Shown: in pieces, positions 29,605 to 38,026 of the stretch
How positions within the stretch are numbered: position 1 is the stretch's first letter
Layout of the letters: each line of letters starts with the position of its first letter
DNA from: Actinomycetota bacterium
GTDB taxonomy: Bacteria > Actinomycetota > UBA4738 > HRBIN12
Assembly: GCA_040881665.1 (NCBI GenBank)
Contig: JBBECT010000005.1
Location: forward strand, 712,138-776,137
Direction: 5' to 3'
DNA length: 64,000 nt
The notes under the pieces: generated by a model
Database searches by the model: none
What the model saw: the letters and a program-made list of their open reading frames with translations, nothing else
What the model was told of the DNA's origin: nothing
Program-made: the position numbers and the translations under genes

Positions 29605-30642
29605 CTACCCCTGTGGCGGGGCGCCGACGTCGACCGGGCCGGTCGAGGCCGGGGAGGGCGTCGGCGAGGAGGTCGAGGTCGTGCGGATCGGTTCCACCAG
29701 CTGGGTCTGCGGGTTCATCCGCCCGTAGCGTGGGTTGACGTCGATGTCGGCGTCGAGGAGCCGCGCGTCGAACCACTCGGCGAACACGGTCGGTGCGAGC
29801 TCCTGGAGCAGTTGGTCGCGGACCTGGCCGAACGGAACCCGGTCCGCCGAGACGAGCAGGACCACGTGCCATCCGAACTCGGTCTGAACCGGTTCGGAGA
29901 TCTCACCGGGCTCGAGCGCGGCCGCGGCGTTCGCGAAGGCCGGGTCGAACGAGGCGGCCTGCTGCTCGCCGAGATCGCCCCCGCTCTGGCCGACGTTGGG
30001 CTCGATCGAGAACTCCCGTGCGAGATCCTCGAAGCTGTTCGGCGTGGCCTGCCGGGCGATGTCGAGGGCCTCCTGCTGGGTCTCCACGAGGATGTGCTTC
30101 GCGTGCAGCTGGGTGAACTCCAGGGAGCGCTCTTCGTACGAGCGGCGGATCGTTGCGTCGGTGATCTCCTCGTCGCTGATGACGCGCTGCACCTCCTGGA
30201 ACAGCAGCAGGCGGCCGACGAACGCCTGGAGGTCCTCCGGGGTCAGCCCCTCCGCCGCGAGCTGGTCGGCGACGGCATCGGCGCCGATCTGGCCCTCGAT
30301 CTCGGCGATCGCCGCCGTGATCGCCTGCGCACCGACCTCGAGCTGTTGCTCGCGGGCGTACGAGGCGATCAGCTCCTCCTGGATCAGGTTCGACAAGGTG
30401 AAGCGGGCGCACGCGGCCGCCTGGCTCTCTCCTTCGATCGGCTGGCCGCACGGCGTCTGATTGAGCGCCGAGAGGAATCGGAACTCCCGGATCGCCGCAT
30501 CGAGCCGGTTCTCGGTGATCGCCGCGTCGTCGATCTTCGCCGCGGGTGGTTCGAGCCGGCCCTCGTTGCATGCGGTGAGCAGCATGACGAGCGCGCCGAG
30601 GCCGGCGACGAGCATTCGGGAGCGTCCGGAGAGCGGGGTCAC
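29605..30642 (-). CDS. SurA/PrsA-like parvulin peptidyl-prolyl isomerase lipoprotein
   Basis: Extracytoplasmic folding chaperone. The start is GTG 30642, overlapping the mfd stop as GTGA; this leaves a lipoprotein signal RSRMLVAGLGALVMLLTAC with lipid-modified Cys25. The SurA N-like helical region covers about residues 35-170 (ITENRLDAAIREF through EVQRVISDEEITDATIRRSY). The parvulin domain follows: LHAKHILVETQQEAL, FEDLAREFSIEPNVGQSGGD, LEPGEISEPVQTEFGWHVVL. The C-terminal tail is Pro/Ser/Thr-rich. Length 345 residues. Operon order is mfd, this gene, mazG. Confidence 0.9.
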   Translation of the reverse strand: MTPLSGRSRMLVAGLGALVMLLTACNEGRLEPPAAKIDDAAITENRLDAAIREFRFLSALNQTPCGQPIEGESQAAACARFTLSNLIQEELIASYAREQQLEVGAQAITAAIAEIEGQIGADAVADQLAAEGLTPEDLQAFVGRLLLFQEVQRVISDEEITDATIRRSYEERSLEFTQLHAKHILVETQQEALDIARQATPNSFEDLAREFSIEPNVGQSGGDLGEQQAASFDPAFANAAAALEPGEISEPVQTEFGWHVVLLVSADRVPFGQVRDQLLQELAPTVFAEWFDARLLDADIDVNPRYGRMNPQTQLVEPIRTTSTSSPTPSPASTGPVDVGAPPQG

Positions 30643-33600
30643 GCGCCCATCGTAGCAACGGCCTCGGTCTCGCCCGCCGCCTCGCGGAGCTTGGCCTCGA
30701 CCCACGACGGCAGGTCCGCGCCGGCGACGCGTTCCGGGGCGAGGTTCAACGTTCGGGTCACTTCGTGGAACGTCGCCTCGGGAACCCGCTCGGGCAGGTC
30801 GAGCCGCATCGTGTCGCGGATCGCGAACGGCTTGACCCGGACCTGGTCCCGATACGTGGTGATCTCGTCCACCTCGAAGCGCGCGGCGGCAAGGCGCAGC
30901 GACGCGACCGAGAACAGCGTGGCGACCTCCTGGGGCAGCGCGCCGAACCGGTCCTCGGCCTCGGCGCGCACCTCGTGGAGCCGGTCGTGGTCGGGCGCGG
31001 TCGCGATCCGCCGGTACAGCTCCAGACGCAGGGACTCCTGTTCGAGCCAGCCGATCGGAACGTACGCGCGGACCGGCAGCTCGACCTTCAGGTCGCGTTC
31101 CTCGGGGAGCTCCTCCCCACGCATCTCGGCGACCGACTCCTGCAACAGACGGGCGTAGGTATCGAAGCCGACCGCGGCGATCTGCCCGTGCTGTTCGGCG
31201 CCGAGGAGGTTCCCGGCGCCGCGGATCTCGAGGTCGCGCAGGGCGATCTTGAAGCCCGAGCCGAGCGCCGTGTGCTGGGAGATCGTCGCGAGCCGCTCGT
31301 GCGCCTCCTCGGTCAGCTTGGAGACCGGGGGGAAGAAGAAGTAGGAGAACGCGCGTTCCTTCGCGCGGCCGACGCGGCCGCGGAGCTGATACATCTGCGC
31401 CAAGCCGAGGCGGTCGGCGCGATCGACGATCAGGGTGTTCGCGTTCGGGACGTCCAGACCGCTCTCGATGATCGTGGTGGACACGAGCACGTCGGCCTCG
31501 CGATCCCAGAACGCGACCATCCGCTGTTCCAGGTCCTCCTCGTCCATCTGGCCGTGCGCGACGACGACGCGCGCTTCGGGGACCTGTTCCTGGATGAAGC
31601 CCGCGATCCGCTCGATCGTCGCGATCCGGTTGTGGACCCAGAACACCTGGCCCTCGCGCAGCAGCTCGCGGCGGATCGCGCCGACGGCCAGCGGCTCGTC
31701 GTAGGGCCCGACGAACGTCAGCACCGGCTGACGGTCTTCCGGCGGCGTGTCGACCACGCTCATGTCGCGGATCCCGGTGAGCGCCATCTCGAGGGTTCGC
31801 GGGATCGGGGTCGCGGTCATCGTCAACACGTCCACGTGCGCGCGGAGCTTCTTCAGGCGCTCCTTGTGGGCAACGCCGAAGCGTTGTTCCTCGTCGACCA
31901 CGAGCAGGCCGAGGTCGGAGAACCTCACGTCGGAGCCGATCAGCCGGTGGGTACCGATCACGACGTCGATCTCGCCGGACGCGAGCCCGGCGATCACCTC
32001 GTCCTGTTCGGTCTTCGACAGGAACCGCGACAGCATCGCGACCTTCACCGGGAACGGCGCGTACCGCTCGGAGAACGTCACGTAGTGCTGCTCGGCGAGC
32101 AGGGTGGTGGGAACGAGGACCGCGACCTGCTTGCCGTCCATTACCGCCTTGAACGCGGCGCGTACGGCGATCTCGGTCTTGCCGAACCCGACGTCGCCGC
32201 AGATCAGGCGGTCCATCGGCTTGGAGGACTCCATGTCGCGCTTGACATCGTCGATCGCCGTGAGCTGGTCGCGCGTCTCGTCGAAGCCGAACGCCTCCTC
32301 GAGCTCCTGTTGCCAGTGGCTGTCGGGGGCGAAGGCGTGACCCTTCACCGACATCCGAACGGTGTAGAGACGGACGAGCTCACCGGCCATGTCCTTGACG
32401 GCGCGCTTCACGCGCCCCTTCGCGCGCGCCCAGTCCGACGAGCCGAGCCGGTGCAGGCGCGGCGCCTCTCCTCCGATGTATTTCGCGACCATCCCGACCT
32501 GGTCGGTGGGAACGAACAGCCGGTCGTTCTGCGCGTACTCCAGGATCAGGTAGTCGCGCTCCGCGTCGCCGATCTCCCGGTGGGTGATGCCGACGTAGGT
32601 GCCGATCCCGTGCACGCGGTGCACGACGTGGTCCCCGGGCTCGAGGTCGAGCGCGACGTCCTCGGCGCGGCGGGTGGTGAGGCGGGGAGCGCTCCGGGTG
32701 TGCGTGCGCGAGCCGAACAGATCCTCCTCGGTCGCGACCGCGAGCTTGCCCGGCCCGAAGCGGAACCCCTGGGTGAGGTCGCACTCGACGGCGACCGCGT
32801 TGCCGTCGGCGGAGGCGACGTCGATCGCCTGGGCTCCCTTCGGGCCGGGCGCCTCGATCAGATCGAGACCGCGGTCGTGCAACACCTCGCGCGAGCGTTC
32901 GAGCGACCCGTGGCCCTGGGCGGTGACGACGACACGGAACCCGACGTTCGCGAGATCGTGCAGGGTCGTGGCGAGCTCGGCCGGATTGCCCTGTGCGGCG
33001 CTCCCCCATCCCTCGAACCCGAGCGACTCGGCTTCGGCGAACTCGGTCAGGTCCAGCCGGGGTCGCTCCCCGAGTGCGTCGTCGAGATCGGCGAGCGGCG
33101 GGGCAGCGGGCCAGCCGGACGCCTCGGCGATCGCGTCGGCCTCGAGCACCGCCTGGGCCGCTCTATCGATCGTGCGGCGCGACTTCGTCAGCACGACCCA
33201 GGAGCCGTCCGGCAGCAGGTCCGCGGGACGTGGCAGATCCCGGACGAGCAACGGGGCGAGTGCTTCCATCCCCTCGAACTGCAGGCCGTCGGCGAACCGC
33301 GTGAGCTGGTCGCGCCACCGATCGAGGTGGGTGGGCGCGAGCTGTTCCGCGCGACGTTTGAGCTCCTCGGTCTGCAGCAGCTCCCGGACCGGTCCGGCCT
33401 CGACGAGGTCGACGAGGTCCGTGGAACGCTGAGTCGCGGGAACGAACTCGCGGATCGATTCGATCTCGTCGCCGAGGTACTCGAAGCGGGCCGGCCGGCG
33501 GGCGGCGCCGGCGAACAGGTCGACGATGCCGCCACGGATCGCGAACTCTCCGCGGTGCTCGACGACGTCGGCGCGGATGTAGCCGAGCGCGACGAGCCGG

Positions 33601-34049
33601 TCGGCGAGCTCGTCGGGCGCGAGCTCCTGACCCTTGGCGATCGACAACGGCGGCGTGTCGATAAGGGTCGGCGAGATCCCCTGCAGGACCGCATGCGCCG
33701 CAGCGACGAGGACGAACGGTCCTTTCGCATCGCGCAGCGCGTGCACCGCACGGGCGCGGCGGGCAACGGTTTCGGCGGTCGGCGAGATCCCCTCACTCGG
33801 GAGCGCTTCCCACGCCGGGAGCATCTCGACCCGATCCGCGCCGAGGAACGCACGCACCCCGTGCTCGAGCTCGTCGGCCTCGCGCGGACCCGGCGCCACG
33901 GCGAGCACGGGAGCTTCGAGCGCGACGGCCAGGGCGGCGATCGCGGCGTCCTGCCCGGCGTCGGCGCGGCGCAGCAGCGGCCGGGCGCGATCGAGCAGGA
34001 GCCGTTCGTACGGCTCCGAGCGTGCGATCCGTTCCAGCAGTGGGTTCAC
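30639..34049 (-). CDS. mfd: Transcription-repair coupling factor Mfd
   Basis: DNA translocase that removes RNA polymerase stalled at lesions and recruits UvrA. The 1136-residue length is standard. In order: UvrB-homology module (about 1-340, with PPLSIAKGQELAPDELADRL and GEFAIRGGIVDLFAGAARRP), RNA-polymerase interaction domain (about 470-540, beginning LDLEPGDHVVHRVHGIGTYV), then the SF2 translocase with Walker A LICGDVGFGKTEIAVRA, DEEQRFGV (motif II), TMTATPIPRTLEMA and the TRG motif region GQVFWVHNRI. A UvrA-binding C-terminal domain ends the protein. The start is GTG 34049. First gene of a leftward operon; a possible -10 (TAGGAT) lies about 90 bases upstream. Confidence 0.97.
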   Translation of the reverse strand: MNPLLERIARSEPYERLLLDRARPLLRRADAGQDAAIAALAVALEAPVLAVAPGPREADELEHGVRAFLGADRVEMLPAWEALPSEGISPTAETVARRARAVHALRDAKGPFVLVAAAHAVLQGISPTLIDTPPLSIAKGQELAPDELADRLVALGYIRADVVEHRGEFAIRGGIVDLFAGAARRPARFEYLGDEIESIREFVPATQRSTDLVDLVEAGPVRELLQTEELKRRAEQLAPTHLDRWRDQLTRFADGLQFEGMEALAPLLVRDLPRPADLLPDGSWVVLTKSRRTIDRAAQAVLEADAIAEASGWPAAPPLADLDDALGERPRLDLTEFAEAESLGFEGWGSAAQGNPAELATTLHDLANVGFRVVVTAQGHGSLERSREVLHDRGLDLIEAPGPKGAQAIDVASADGNAVAVECDLTQGFRFGPGKLAVATEEDLFGSRTHTRSAPRLTTRRAEDVALDLEPGDHVVHRVHGIGTYVGITHREIGDAERDYLILEYAQNDRLFVPTDQVGMVAKYIGGEAPRLHRLGSSDWARAKGRVKRAVKDMAGELVRLYTVRMSVKGHAFAPDSHWQQELEEAFGFDETRDQLTAIDDVKRDMESSKPMDRLICGDVGFGKTEIAVRAAFKAVMDGKQVAVLVPTTLLAEQHYVTFSERYAPFPVKVAMLSRFLSKTEQDEVIAGLASGEIDVVIGTHRLIGSDVRFSDLGLLVVDEEQRFGVAHKERLKKLRAHVDVLTMTATPIPRTLEMALTGIRDMSVVDTPPEDRQPVLTFVGPYDEPLAVGAIRRELLREGQVFWVHNRIATIERIAGFIQEQVPEARVVVAHGQMDEEDLEQRMVAFWDREADVLVSTTIIESGLDVPNANTLIVDRADRLGLAQMYQLRGRVGRAKERAFSYFFFPPVSKLTEEAHERLATISQHTALGSGFKIALRDLEIRGAGNLLGAEQHGQIAAVGFDTYARLLQESVAEMRGEELPEERDLKVELPVRAYVPIGWLEQESLRLELYRRIATAPDHDRLHEVRAEAEDRFGALPQEVATLFSVASLRLAAARFEVDEITTYRDQVRVKPFAIRDTMRLDLPERVPEATFHEVTRTLNLAPERVAGADLPSWVEAKLREAAGETEAVATMGA

Positions 34050-34168
34050 CGTGCCTGTGCGCTCCCGTTCCGAACGACCCCGAACGCCACGAAGAGGCCT
34101 CGCCGCAGCTGCGACGGGCCTATCCGAAGAACATCCTACGAGAGACGCCTGCTGTTTCCCTACCGGTG

Positions 34169-35362
34169 CTACGCGACCCAGTGTCGGGCCGGCTGCGAGA
34201 GGAACTCCTGCACGGGGATGCCTTGGCCGCCGACCAGCAAGGTGGTCGCCCCCTCGAACCGCTCCGTGAACGCGCGCAGGCCCGGTAGGGCGTCCTTGCG
34301 TCGACCGCTCGTCACCTCGAGCCCGACCACCCGCGACCCCGAGTGGAGCACGAGGTCGACCTCACGATTGCGATCTCGCCAGTACGACACCTTGATCTCG
34401 TCCCCCCCTCCTGAGTTCACCAGGTGGGCTCCCACCGCGGTTTCGGTCAGGCGCCCCCACATCTCCGGGTCCGTCCGCGCGTCACGGAGCGAAACGCCGG
34501 ACGGAGCCGAGACCAGCGCGGCGTTCAGTGCGACCAGTTTGGGACTCGAACCGCGTCGCCGAACGATGCTCCCGCTGAACTTCTGCAGTCCCGCGATCAG
34601 TCCTGCGCCCTCCAGGAGCCGCAGGTAGTGGGCGAGCGTCGTCGTGTTCCCCGCATCCTGCAACTGGCCCACGAGCTTCTGGTACGAAACGATCTGTCCC
34701 GAGTAAGCGCAGGCGAGCTGGAACAGTTGTCGCAGGAGCGCCGGCTTGTCGATCCGCGTCAGGAGCAGGATGTCGCGGGACAGCGTGGTCTCGACGAGGG
34801 ACTCCATGATGTAGGCGAACCATCGTCGTCGGTCGTCGACGAGATCCGCCGCCCCGGGATACCCGCCGAAGAACATGTACCGATCGAGGTCCCACGAGAA
34901 CGCCGCGCGCATCTCTGAGAACGACCAGTGCGGCACTCGGATCAGCTCGAAGCGACCCGCCAGACTCTCGCCGAGACCCCGCTGGACGACGAGGGGTGCG
35001 GACCCGAGCAGCACGGTCCGAAGCGACAGCTCCGACGCGGAGTCTTCGTCCCACAACAGCTTCACGAGGCTCGCCCAGTCGGGGATCTTCTGCACCTCGT
35101 CCAGGACCAGCACGGCGCCGTCTTCGCCCGCGTCACGGGCCATCGTCCTTCCGATCGTCCACTGCGCTCGCAGCCACGCCAGGTCTCGCCCGGACGGATC
35201 GTCAGCGGAGGCAACGTGCACCGGTCCACGAACCTGCTGGGTGGCCTGCCGCGCGATCGTCGTCTTCCCCACCTGGCGAGGTCCCGCCAGCACCTGGATG
35301 AAGCGCCTCGGTTCGGCCAGGCGTTCCACCAGGAGGTCCACCATGCGGCGCCGATAGATCAC
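34169..35362 (-). CDS. AAA-family ATPase with DUF4143 (AAA_14/DUF4143)
   Basis: P-loop ATPase of the AAA_14 type with a C-terminal DUF4143 nuclease-like domain. Such genes are common, mobile and poorly understood. Walker A GPRQVGKTT is at residues 27-35, Walker B VLVLDEVQKIP near residue 90, then VLLGSAPLVVQRGLG (sensor-like) and FGGYPGA, a family signature. The DUF4143 part includes TLAHYLRLLEGAGLIAGLQK (winged-helix-like) and a PD-(D/E)XK-like end: KVSYWRDRNREVDLVL then VGLEVTSGRRKD. Length 397 residues. Its start is preceded by two tandem palindromes at 35371-35412. It is divergent from a TetR regulator. It may be an accessory gene with self- or partner-directed regulation. Confidence 0.87.
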   Translation of the reverse strand: MIYRRRMVDLLVERLAEPRRFIQVLAGPRQVGKTTIARQATQQVRGPVHVASADDPSGRDLAWLRAQWTIGRTMARDAGEDGAVLVLDEVQKIPDWASLVKLLWDEDSASELSLRTVLLGSAPLVVQRGLGESLAGRFELIRVPHWSFSEMRAAFSWDLDRYMFFGGYPGAADLVDDRRRWFAYIMESLVETTLSRDILLLTRIDKPALLRQLFQLACAYSGQIVSYQKLVGQLQDAGNTTTLAHYLRLLEGAGLIAGLQKFSGSIVRRRGSSPKLVALNAALVSAPSGVSLRDARTDPEMWGRLTETAVGAHLVNSGGGDEIKVSYWRDRNREVDLVLHSGSRVVGLEVTSGRRKDALPGLRAFTERFEGATTLLVGGQGIPVQEFLSQPARHWVA

Positions 35363-35370
35363 CCCGACAG

Positions 35371-35392
35371 TTTACTCAACACGTTGAGTAAA
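35371..35392. promoter_or_regulatory. Operator-like palindrome 1 (TTTACTCAA-N4-TTGAGTAAA)
   Basis: A perfect 9-bp inverted repeat with a 4-base centre, starting nine bases upstream of the DUF4143 ATPase start. Its core TACTCA is shared with the palindrome at 35395-35412. The two centres are 22 bp apart, about two helical turns. Confidence 0.75.
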
Positions 35393-35394
35393 TC

Positions 35395-35412
35395 TACTCA
35401 GTATGCTGAGTA
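35395..35412. promoter_or_regulatory. Operator-like palindrome 2 (TACTCAG-N4-CTGAGTA)
   Basis: A perfect 7-bp inverted repeat immediately upstream of palindrome 1 relative to the ATPase gene, with the same TACTCA half-site. The arrangement suggests cooperative binding of a dimeric regulator. Confidence 0.75.
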
Positions 35413-35440
35413 ATCTGTTCCACGCACAGTTTTCTGTGAC

Positions 35441-35460
35441 TATACCGTCTGGACGGTATA
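35441..35460. promoter_or_regulatory. TetR-family operator (TATACCGTC-TG-GACGGTATA)
   Basis: A perfect 9-bp inverted repeat ending eight bases before the GTG start of the TetR gene. The size and symmetry are typical of a TetR/QacR-family operator, and the position implies autorepression of the regulator-efflux operon. Confidence 0.8.
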
Positions 35461-35468
35461 GTTAGTGG

Positions 35469-36041
35469 GTGGCATCTACCACTGAAGTGACGCCTTCGGA
35501 ACGACGATCCTCGGCGTCCCGGGCTCGGATCCTGGAGGCGGCCTATGAGGTCGTGCGCGTGCGAGGAACCACCGCGATGACACTCGACGCGGTGGCCGAT
35601 GCCGCCGAGGTCAGCAAGGGTGGGTTGCTCTACCACTTCCCGTCGAAGGACGCGCTGCTTCGGGCGATGGTCGATCGGCTCGTCGGCGACTACACGCACG
35701 CCGTCCGCACCCACGCGGCGGCGGACGAGAACCCGCTCGGACGTTCCGCACGGTCGTACGTACGTGCGGGAACCGACACCCTCCGCGACGCGGACGTGTG
35801 GCTCGCCCTCGTCGCTGCACTCGGCGAAGGGCCGAACCTGCTCGAACCCTGGCGGGAGGTCTGCGCCGGGTGGATGGACACCGACCATTCCGAGGGGGTC
35901 GACATCGTCTCGTCGACGATCGCCCGGCTCGCCACCGACGGCTTGTGGCTCGCCGACGTCCTCGGAGTCGAGCCTGTGGACACCAAGGTCCGTGCGAAGA
36001 TGCTGCAACGGCTCGAGGCGATGACCGAGGAACCGGCGTGA
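35469..36041 (+). CDS. TetR/AcrR-family transcriptional regulator
   Basis: Likely repressor of itself and the overlapping SMR efflux gene. The N-terminal helix-turn-helix is ASRARILEAAYEVVRVRG followed by LDAVADAAEVSKGGLLYHFP and SKDALLRAMVDRLV, a canonical TetR DNA-binding domain at residues about 17-68. The C-terminal ligand domain is of the short type, with DVWLALVAALGEGPNLLEPW. The length of 190 residues is normal. The start is GTG 35469, with a perfect 20-bp palindrome just before it. Its stop overlaps the next start (GTGA), so repressor and pump are translated together. The inducer is unknown, perhaps a lipophilic cation. Confidence 0.93.
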   Translation: MASTTEVTPSERRSSASRARILEAAYEVVRVRGTTAMTLDAVADAAEVSKGGLLYHFPSKDALLRAMVDRLVGDYTHAVRTHAAADENPLGRSARSYVRAGTDTLRDADVWLALVAALGEGPNLLEPWREVCAGWMDTDHSEGVDIVSSTIARLATDGLWLADVLGVEPVDTKVRAKMLQRLEAMTEEPA

Positions 36042-36367
36042 ACCCCTGGGTCCTCTTGGGGTTCGCGATCGCGACCGAGGTCACGGCGACGTTGAGCCTT
36101 CGCGCCTCCGACGGCTTCAAGAGGCTCGGATTCTCGATCGTCGTGATCGTGGGCTATGGGCTGTCGTTCTGGTTGCTCGGCCTGATCCTGCGTGAGCTTC
36201 CCTCGGGGGTCGTCTACGCGATCTGGAGCGGGTTCGGGATCGCGATCATCGCGGTCGCCGGGCGGTTCCTGTTCGACGACCGGCTGCCGATCGCGGCGAT
36301 CGGCGGGATCGCGCTGATCCTGGTCGGCATCCTGACGATCAACCTCTCCGGTGCAGGCGGTCGCTGA
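36038..36367 (+). CDS. Small multidrug resistance (SMR/EmrE-like) efflux protein
   Basis: Four-helix, 109-residue proton-coupled exporter of the SMR family in the cytoplasmic membrane. The N-terminus NPWVLLGFAIATEVTATLSL contains the essential membrane-embedded Glu (position 13-14 in EmrE numbering). GYGLSFWLLGLILRELPSGV and VYAIWSGFGI match the conserved TM2-TM3 blocks, and IALILVGILTINLSG is the fourth helix. The start is GTG 36038, overlapping the TetR stop by four bases. Typical substrates are quaternary ammonium compounds, though some members export guanidinium; which applies here cannot be told. It is probably derepressed when the upstream TetR protein binds a ligand. Confidence 0.93.
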   Translation: MNPWVLLGFAIATEVTATLSLRASDGFKRLGFSIVVIVGYGLSFWLLGLILRELPSGVVYAIWSGFGIAIIAVAGRFLFDDRLPIAAIGGIALILVGILTINLSGAGGR

Positions 36368-36415
36368 GTTCGTCCTTCGCCACGGCCCGCAGCTGGGCCG
36401 AGTCCTGGGAGCCCG

Positions 36416-36445
36416 TTGCACTTTCGCACCACTCGATGCTAGATT
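36416..36445 (+). promoter_or_regulatory. Sigma-70-type promoter of the FG-GAP protein gene
   Basis: TTGCAC (36416-36421) and TAGATT (36440-36445) are separated by 18 bp. A ribosome-binding site, AAGGGAG, lies just before the ATG at 36470, giving a leader of about 18 bases. The same TTGCAC -35 occurs before the G5/RlpA gene. Confidence 0.55.
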
Positions 36446-36469
36446 CCCGCGACCTCGAAGGGAGCCCAG

Positions 36470-38023
36470 ATGCGAGTGCGCGGAACCGTCACCCTCACTT
36501 CCCTCCTGTTGGTCGCGCTCGCCGGGCTCGCTCCAGTTGCCGACGCAGGCGGAGGCTCGGCTACCCCCGAAGACGGCGACTTCGACGGTGACGGGTACGC
36601 GGACTTGGTGATCGCCGCGAACTATGACGATGTCGCGGGTGTCAAGAACGCAGGGAGCGTGACCGTCCTTCCGGGCGGGCCCGCCGGACCCGGCGTCGCA
36701 GGAGCGAAGAACTGGAACCTTGACTCCCCCGGCGTTCCGAGCAAGCTCGGGACGGACGACCTGTTCGGGCTTGGGATCACTGTCGGTGACTTCAACGACG
36801 ACGGATTCGGAGACCTCGCCGTCGGCACGCCCAACGACGCCGTGAAGAGCCGGCGCACGGGAACGGTGCTCGTCCTCTACGGCTCCTCGAGCGGACTCTC
36901 CACCGACGGCGCCGGGTTGCTCCATCTCGGCTCTCCCGGAGTTCCGGGTGATCGGAAGTTCGCTGGACTCGGTTTCTCGGTCGCGGCCGGCGACTTCAAC
37001 GGGGACGGTGTGTCGGACCTCGCGGCGGGCGCGCCCGGGTTGCGCGTGTCCAATGAGGCGGCCGCGGGAGCGGGATATGTGCTCTACGGCATCTCCGGGC
37101 AGGGCCTCACGGGTGCGGGAGCGCACGTGTTCTCGCAAGCCACGAACGGTCTCCCTGAGACCCCCGAACCCGGCGACAACTTCGGACTGAGCGTCGCGGC
37201 CGGCGACATGACGGGTGACGGCATCGACGACGTCGCTTTCGGAGCCCCCCTGGACGACAACGCACGTCAAGATCGCGGGTCGGTTCAGGTGCTTCGCGGG
37301 TCGGACACGGGCGTTCAGGTCGAAGGGAACCATTTCCTCTCACCGAGTGCCGACCGAGGAAGACAGCGCTACGGACACGACCTCTTCGCCGGGGACGTTG
37401 ACGACGACGGCGACGAGGATCTCGCGATCGGCGTGCCCGGCGCTGAGGTCGAGCAGAAGGAGTTCGCCGGGATGATCGACGTACGGATCGCCGGGCCCGA
37501 GGGCAGCATCTTCGATGATCAGTACGAGCTCAGGCAGTCGTCGAATCCGGTCGGCTTCGGAGCGCGCGCGTACGAACAGTTCGGCTTCAGTGTCGGCGGT
37601 GGGGACTTCGACGGGGACGGAACCACCGAGATCGTGGGAGCAAGCTTCGAGAGCTTCTCGGGTCACGAGCAGGCGGGGGCGGTGTTCGTGATCTCGGGCC
37701 TGGGTGACCCAGACGTGTTCCTCGATCCAAGCGTGGTTGTGTGGAATCAAGACAGTTCGGGCATCCCAGAGAAGGCTGAGGACGGAGATTTCTTCGGGTG
37801 GGATCTCACCGGCGGCCCGTTCTCCGGCGGGGTGGGAGATGACCTCGTCGTCGGAGCGGGAGGCGAGACGGTCACCGGGGCGATCCGGGCCGGGTCGGTG
37901 GTCTCGATCCTGGGATCGGGATCTGGACTCACAGGCGTCGGAGCGAAGGCCTGGACCCGGGACTCGCCGGGAGTGCCCGGGACCGCCGAACAAGGTGACC
38001 GATTCGGATCGAAGCTGGGCTGA
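36470..38023 (+). CDS. Secreted FG-GAP (integrin alpha-like) repeat protein
   Basis: Exported beta-propeller built of FG-GAP repeats. The signal peptide is MRVRGTVTLTSLLLVALAGL with cleavage near VADA. Seven or so repeats of about 65 residues each carry the calcium loop DxDGDGxxD and the FG..GAP signature: DFDGDGYADLVIA, DFNDDGFGDLAVGTPND, DFNGDGVSDLAAGAPG, DMTGDGIDDVAFGAPLD, DVDDDGDEDLAIGVPG, DFDGDGTTEIVGASF. It ends after a last partial blade without sorting signal. It probably binds calcium and acts at the cell surface or as a secreted adhesin-like protein. The next gene begins three bases after its stop, yet encodes a different function. The accessory context suggests horizontal gain. Confidence 0.88.
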   Translation: MRVRGTVTLTSLLLVALAGLAPVADAGGGSATPEDGDFDGDGYADLVIAANYDDVAGVKNAGSVTVLPGGPAGPGVAGAKNWNLDSPGVPSKLGTDDLFGLGITVGDFNDDGFGDLAVGTPNDAVKSRRTGTVLVLYGSSSGLSTDGAGLLHLGSPGVPGDRKFAGLGFSVAAGDFNGDGVSDLAAGAPGLRVSNEAAAGAGYVLYGISGQGLTGAGAHVFSQATNGLPETPEPGDNFGLSVAAGDMTGDGIDDVAFGAPLDDNARQDRGSVQVLRGSDTGVQVEGNHFLSPSADRGRQRYGHDLFAGDVDDDGDEDLAIGVPGAEVEQKEFAGMIDVRIAGPEGSIFDDQYELRQSSNPVGFGARAYEQFGFSVGGGDFDGDGTTEIVGASFESFSGHEQAGAVFVISGLGDPDVFLDPSVVVWNQDSSGIPEKAEDGDFFGWDLTGGPFSGGVGDDLVVGAGGETVTGAIRAGSVVSILGSGSGLTGVGAKAWTRDSPGVPGTAEQGDRFGSKLG

Positions 38024-38026
38024 CCG

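Noticed and set aside
30765-34628. A plus-strand open frame of 1287 codons opposite mfd
   Set aside because: It is the antisense shadow of a highly conserved gene in GC-rich DNA; it has low-complexity Arg/Glu/Gly composition and no domain.
34169-36367. A defence island (ATPase, regulator, membrane protein)
   Set aside because: The genes are a lone DUF4143 ATPase and a TetR-SMR efflux pair; no nuclease, methylase or known defence partner is linked.
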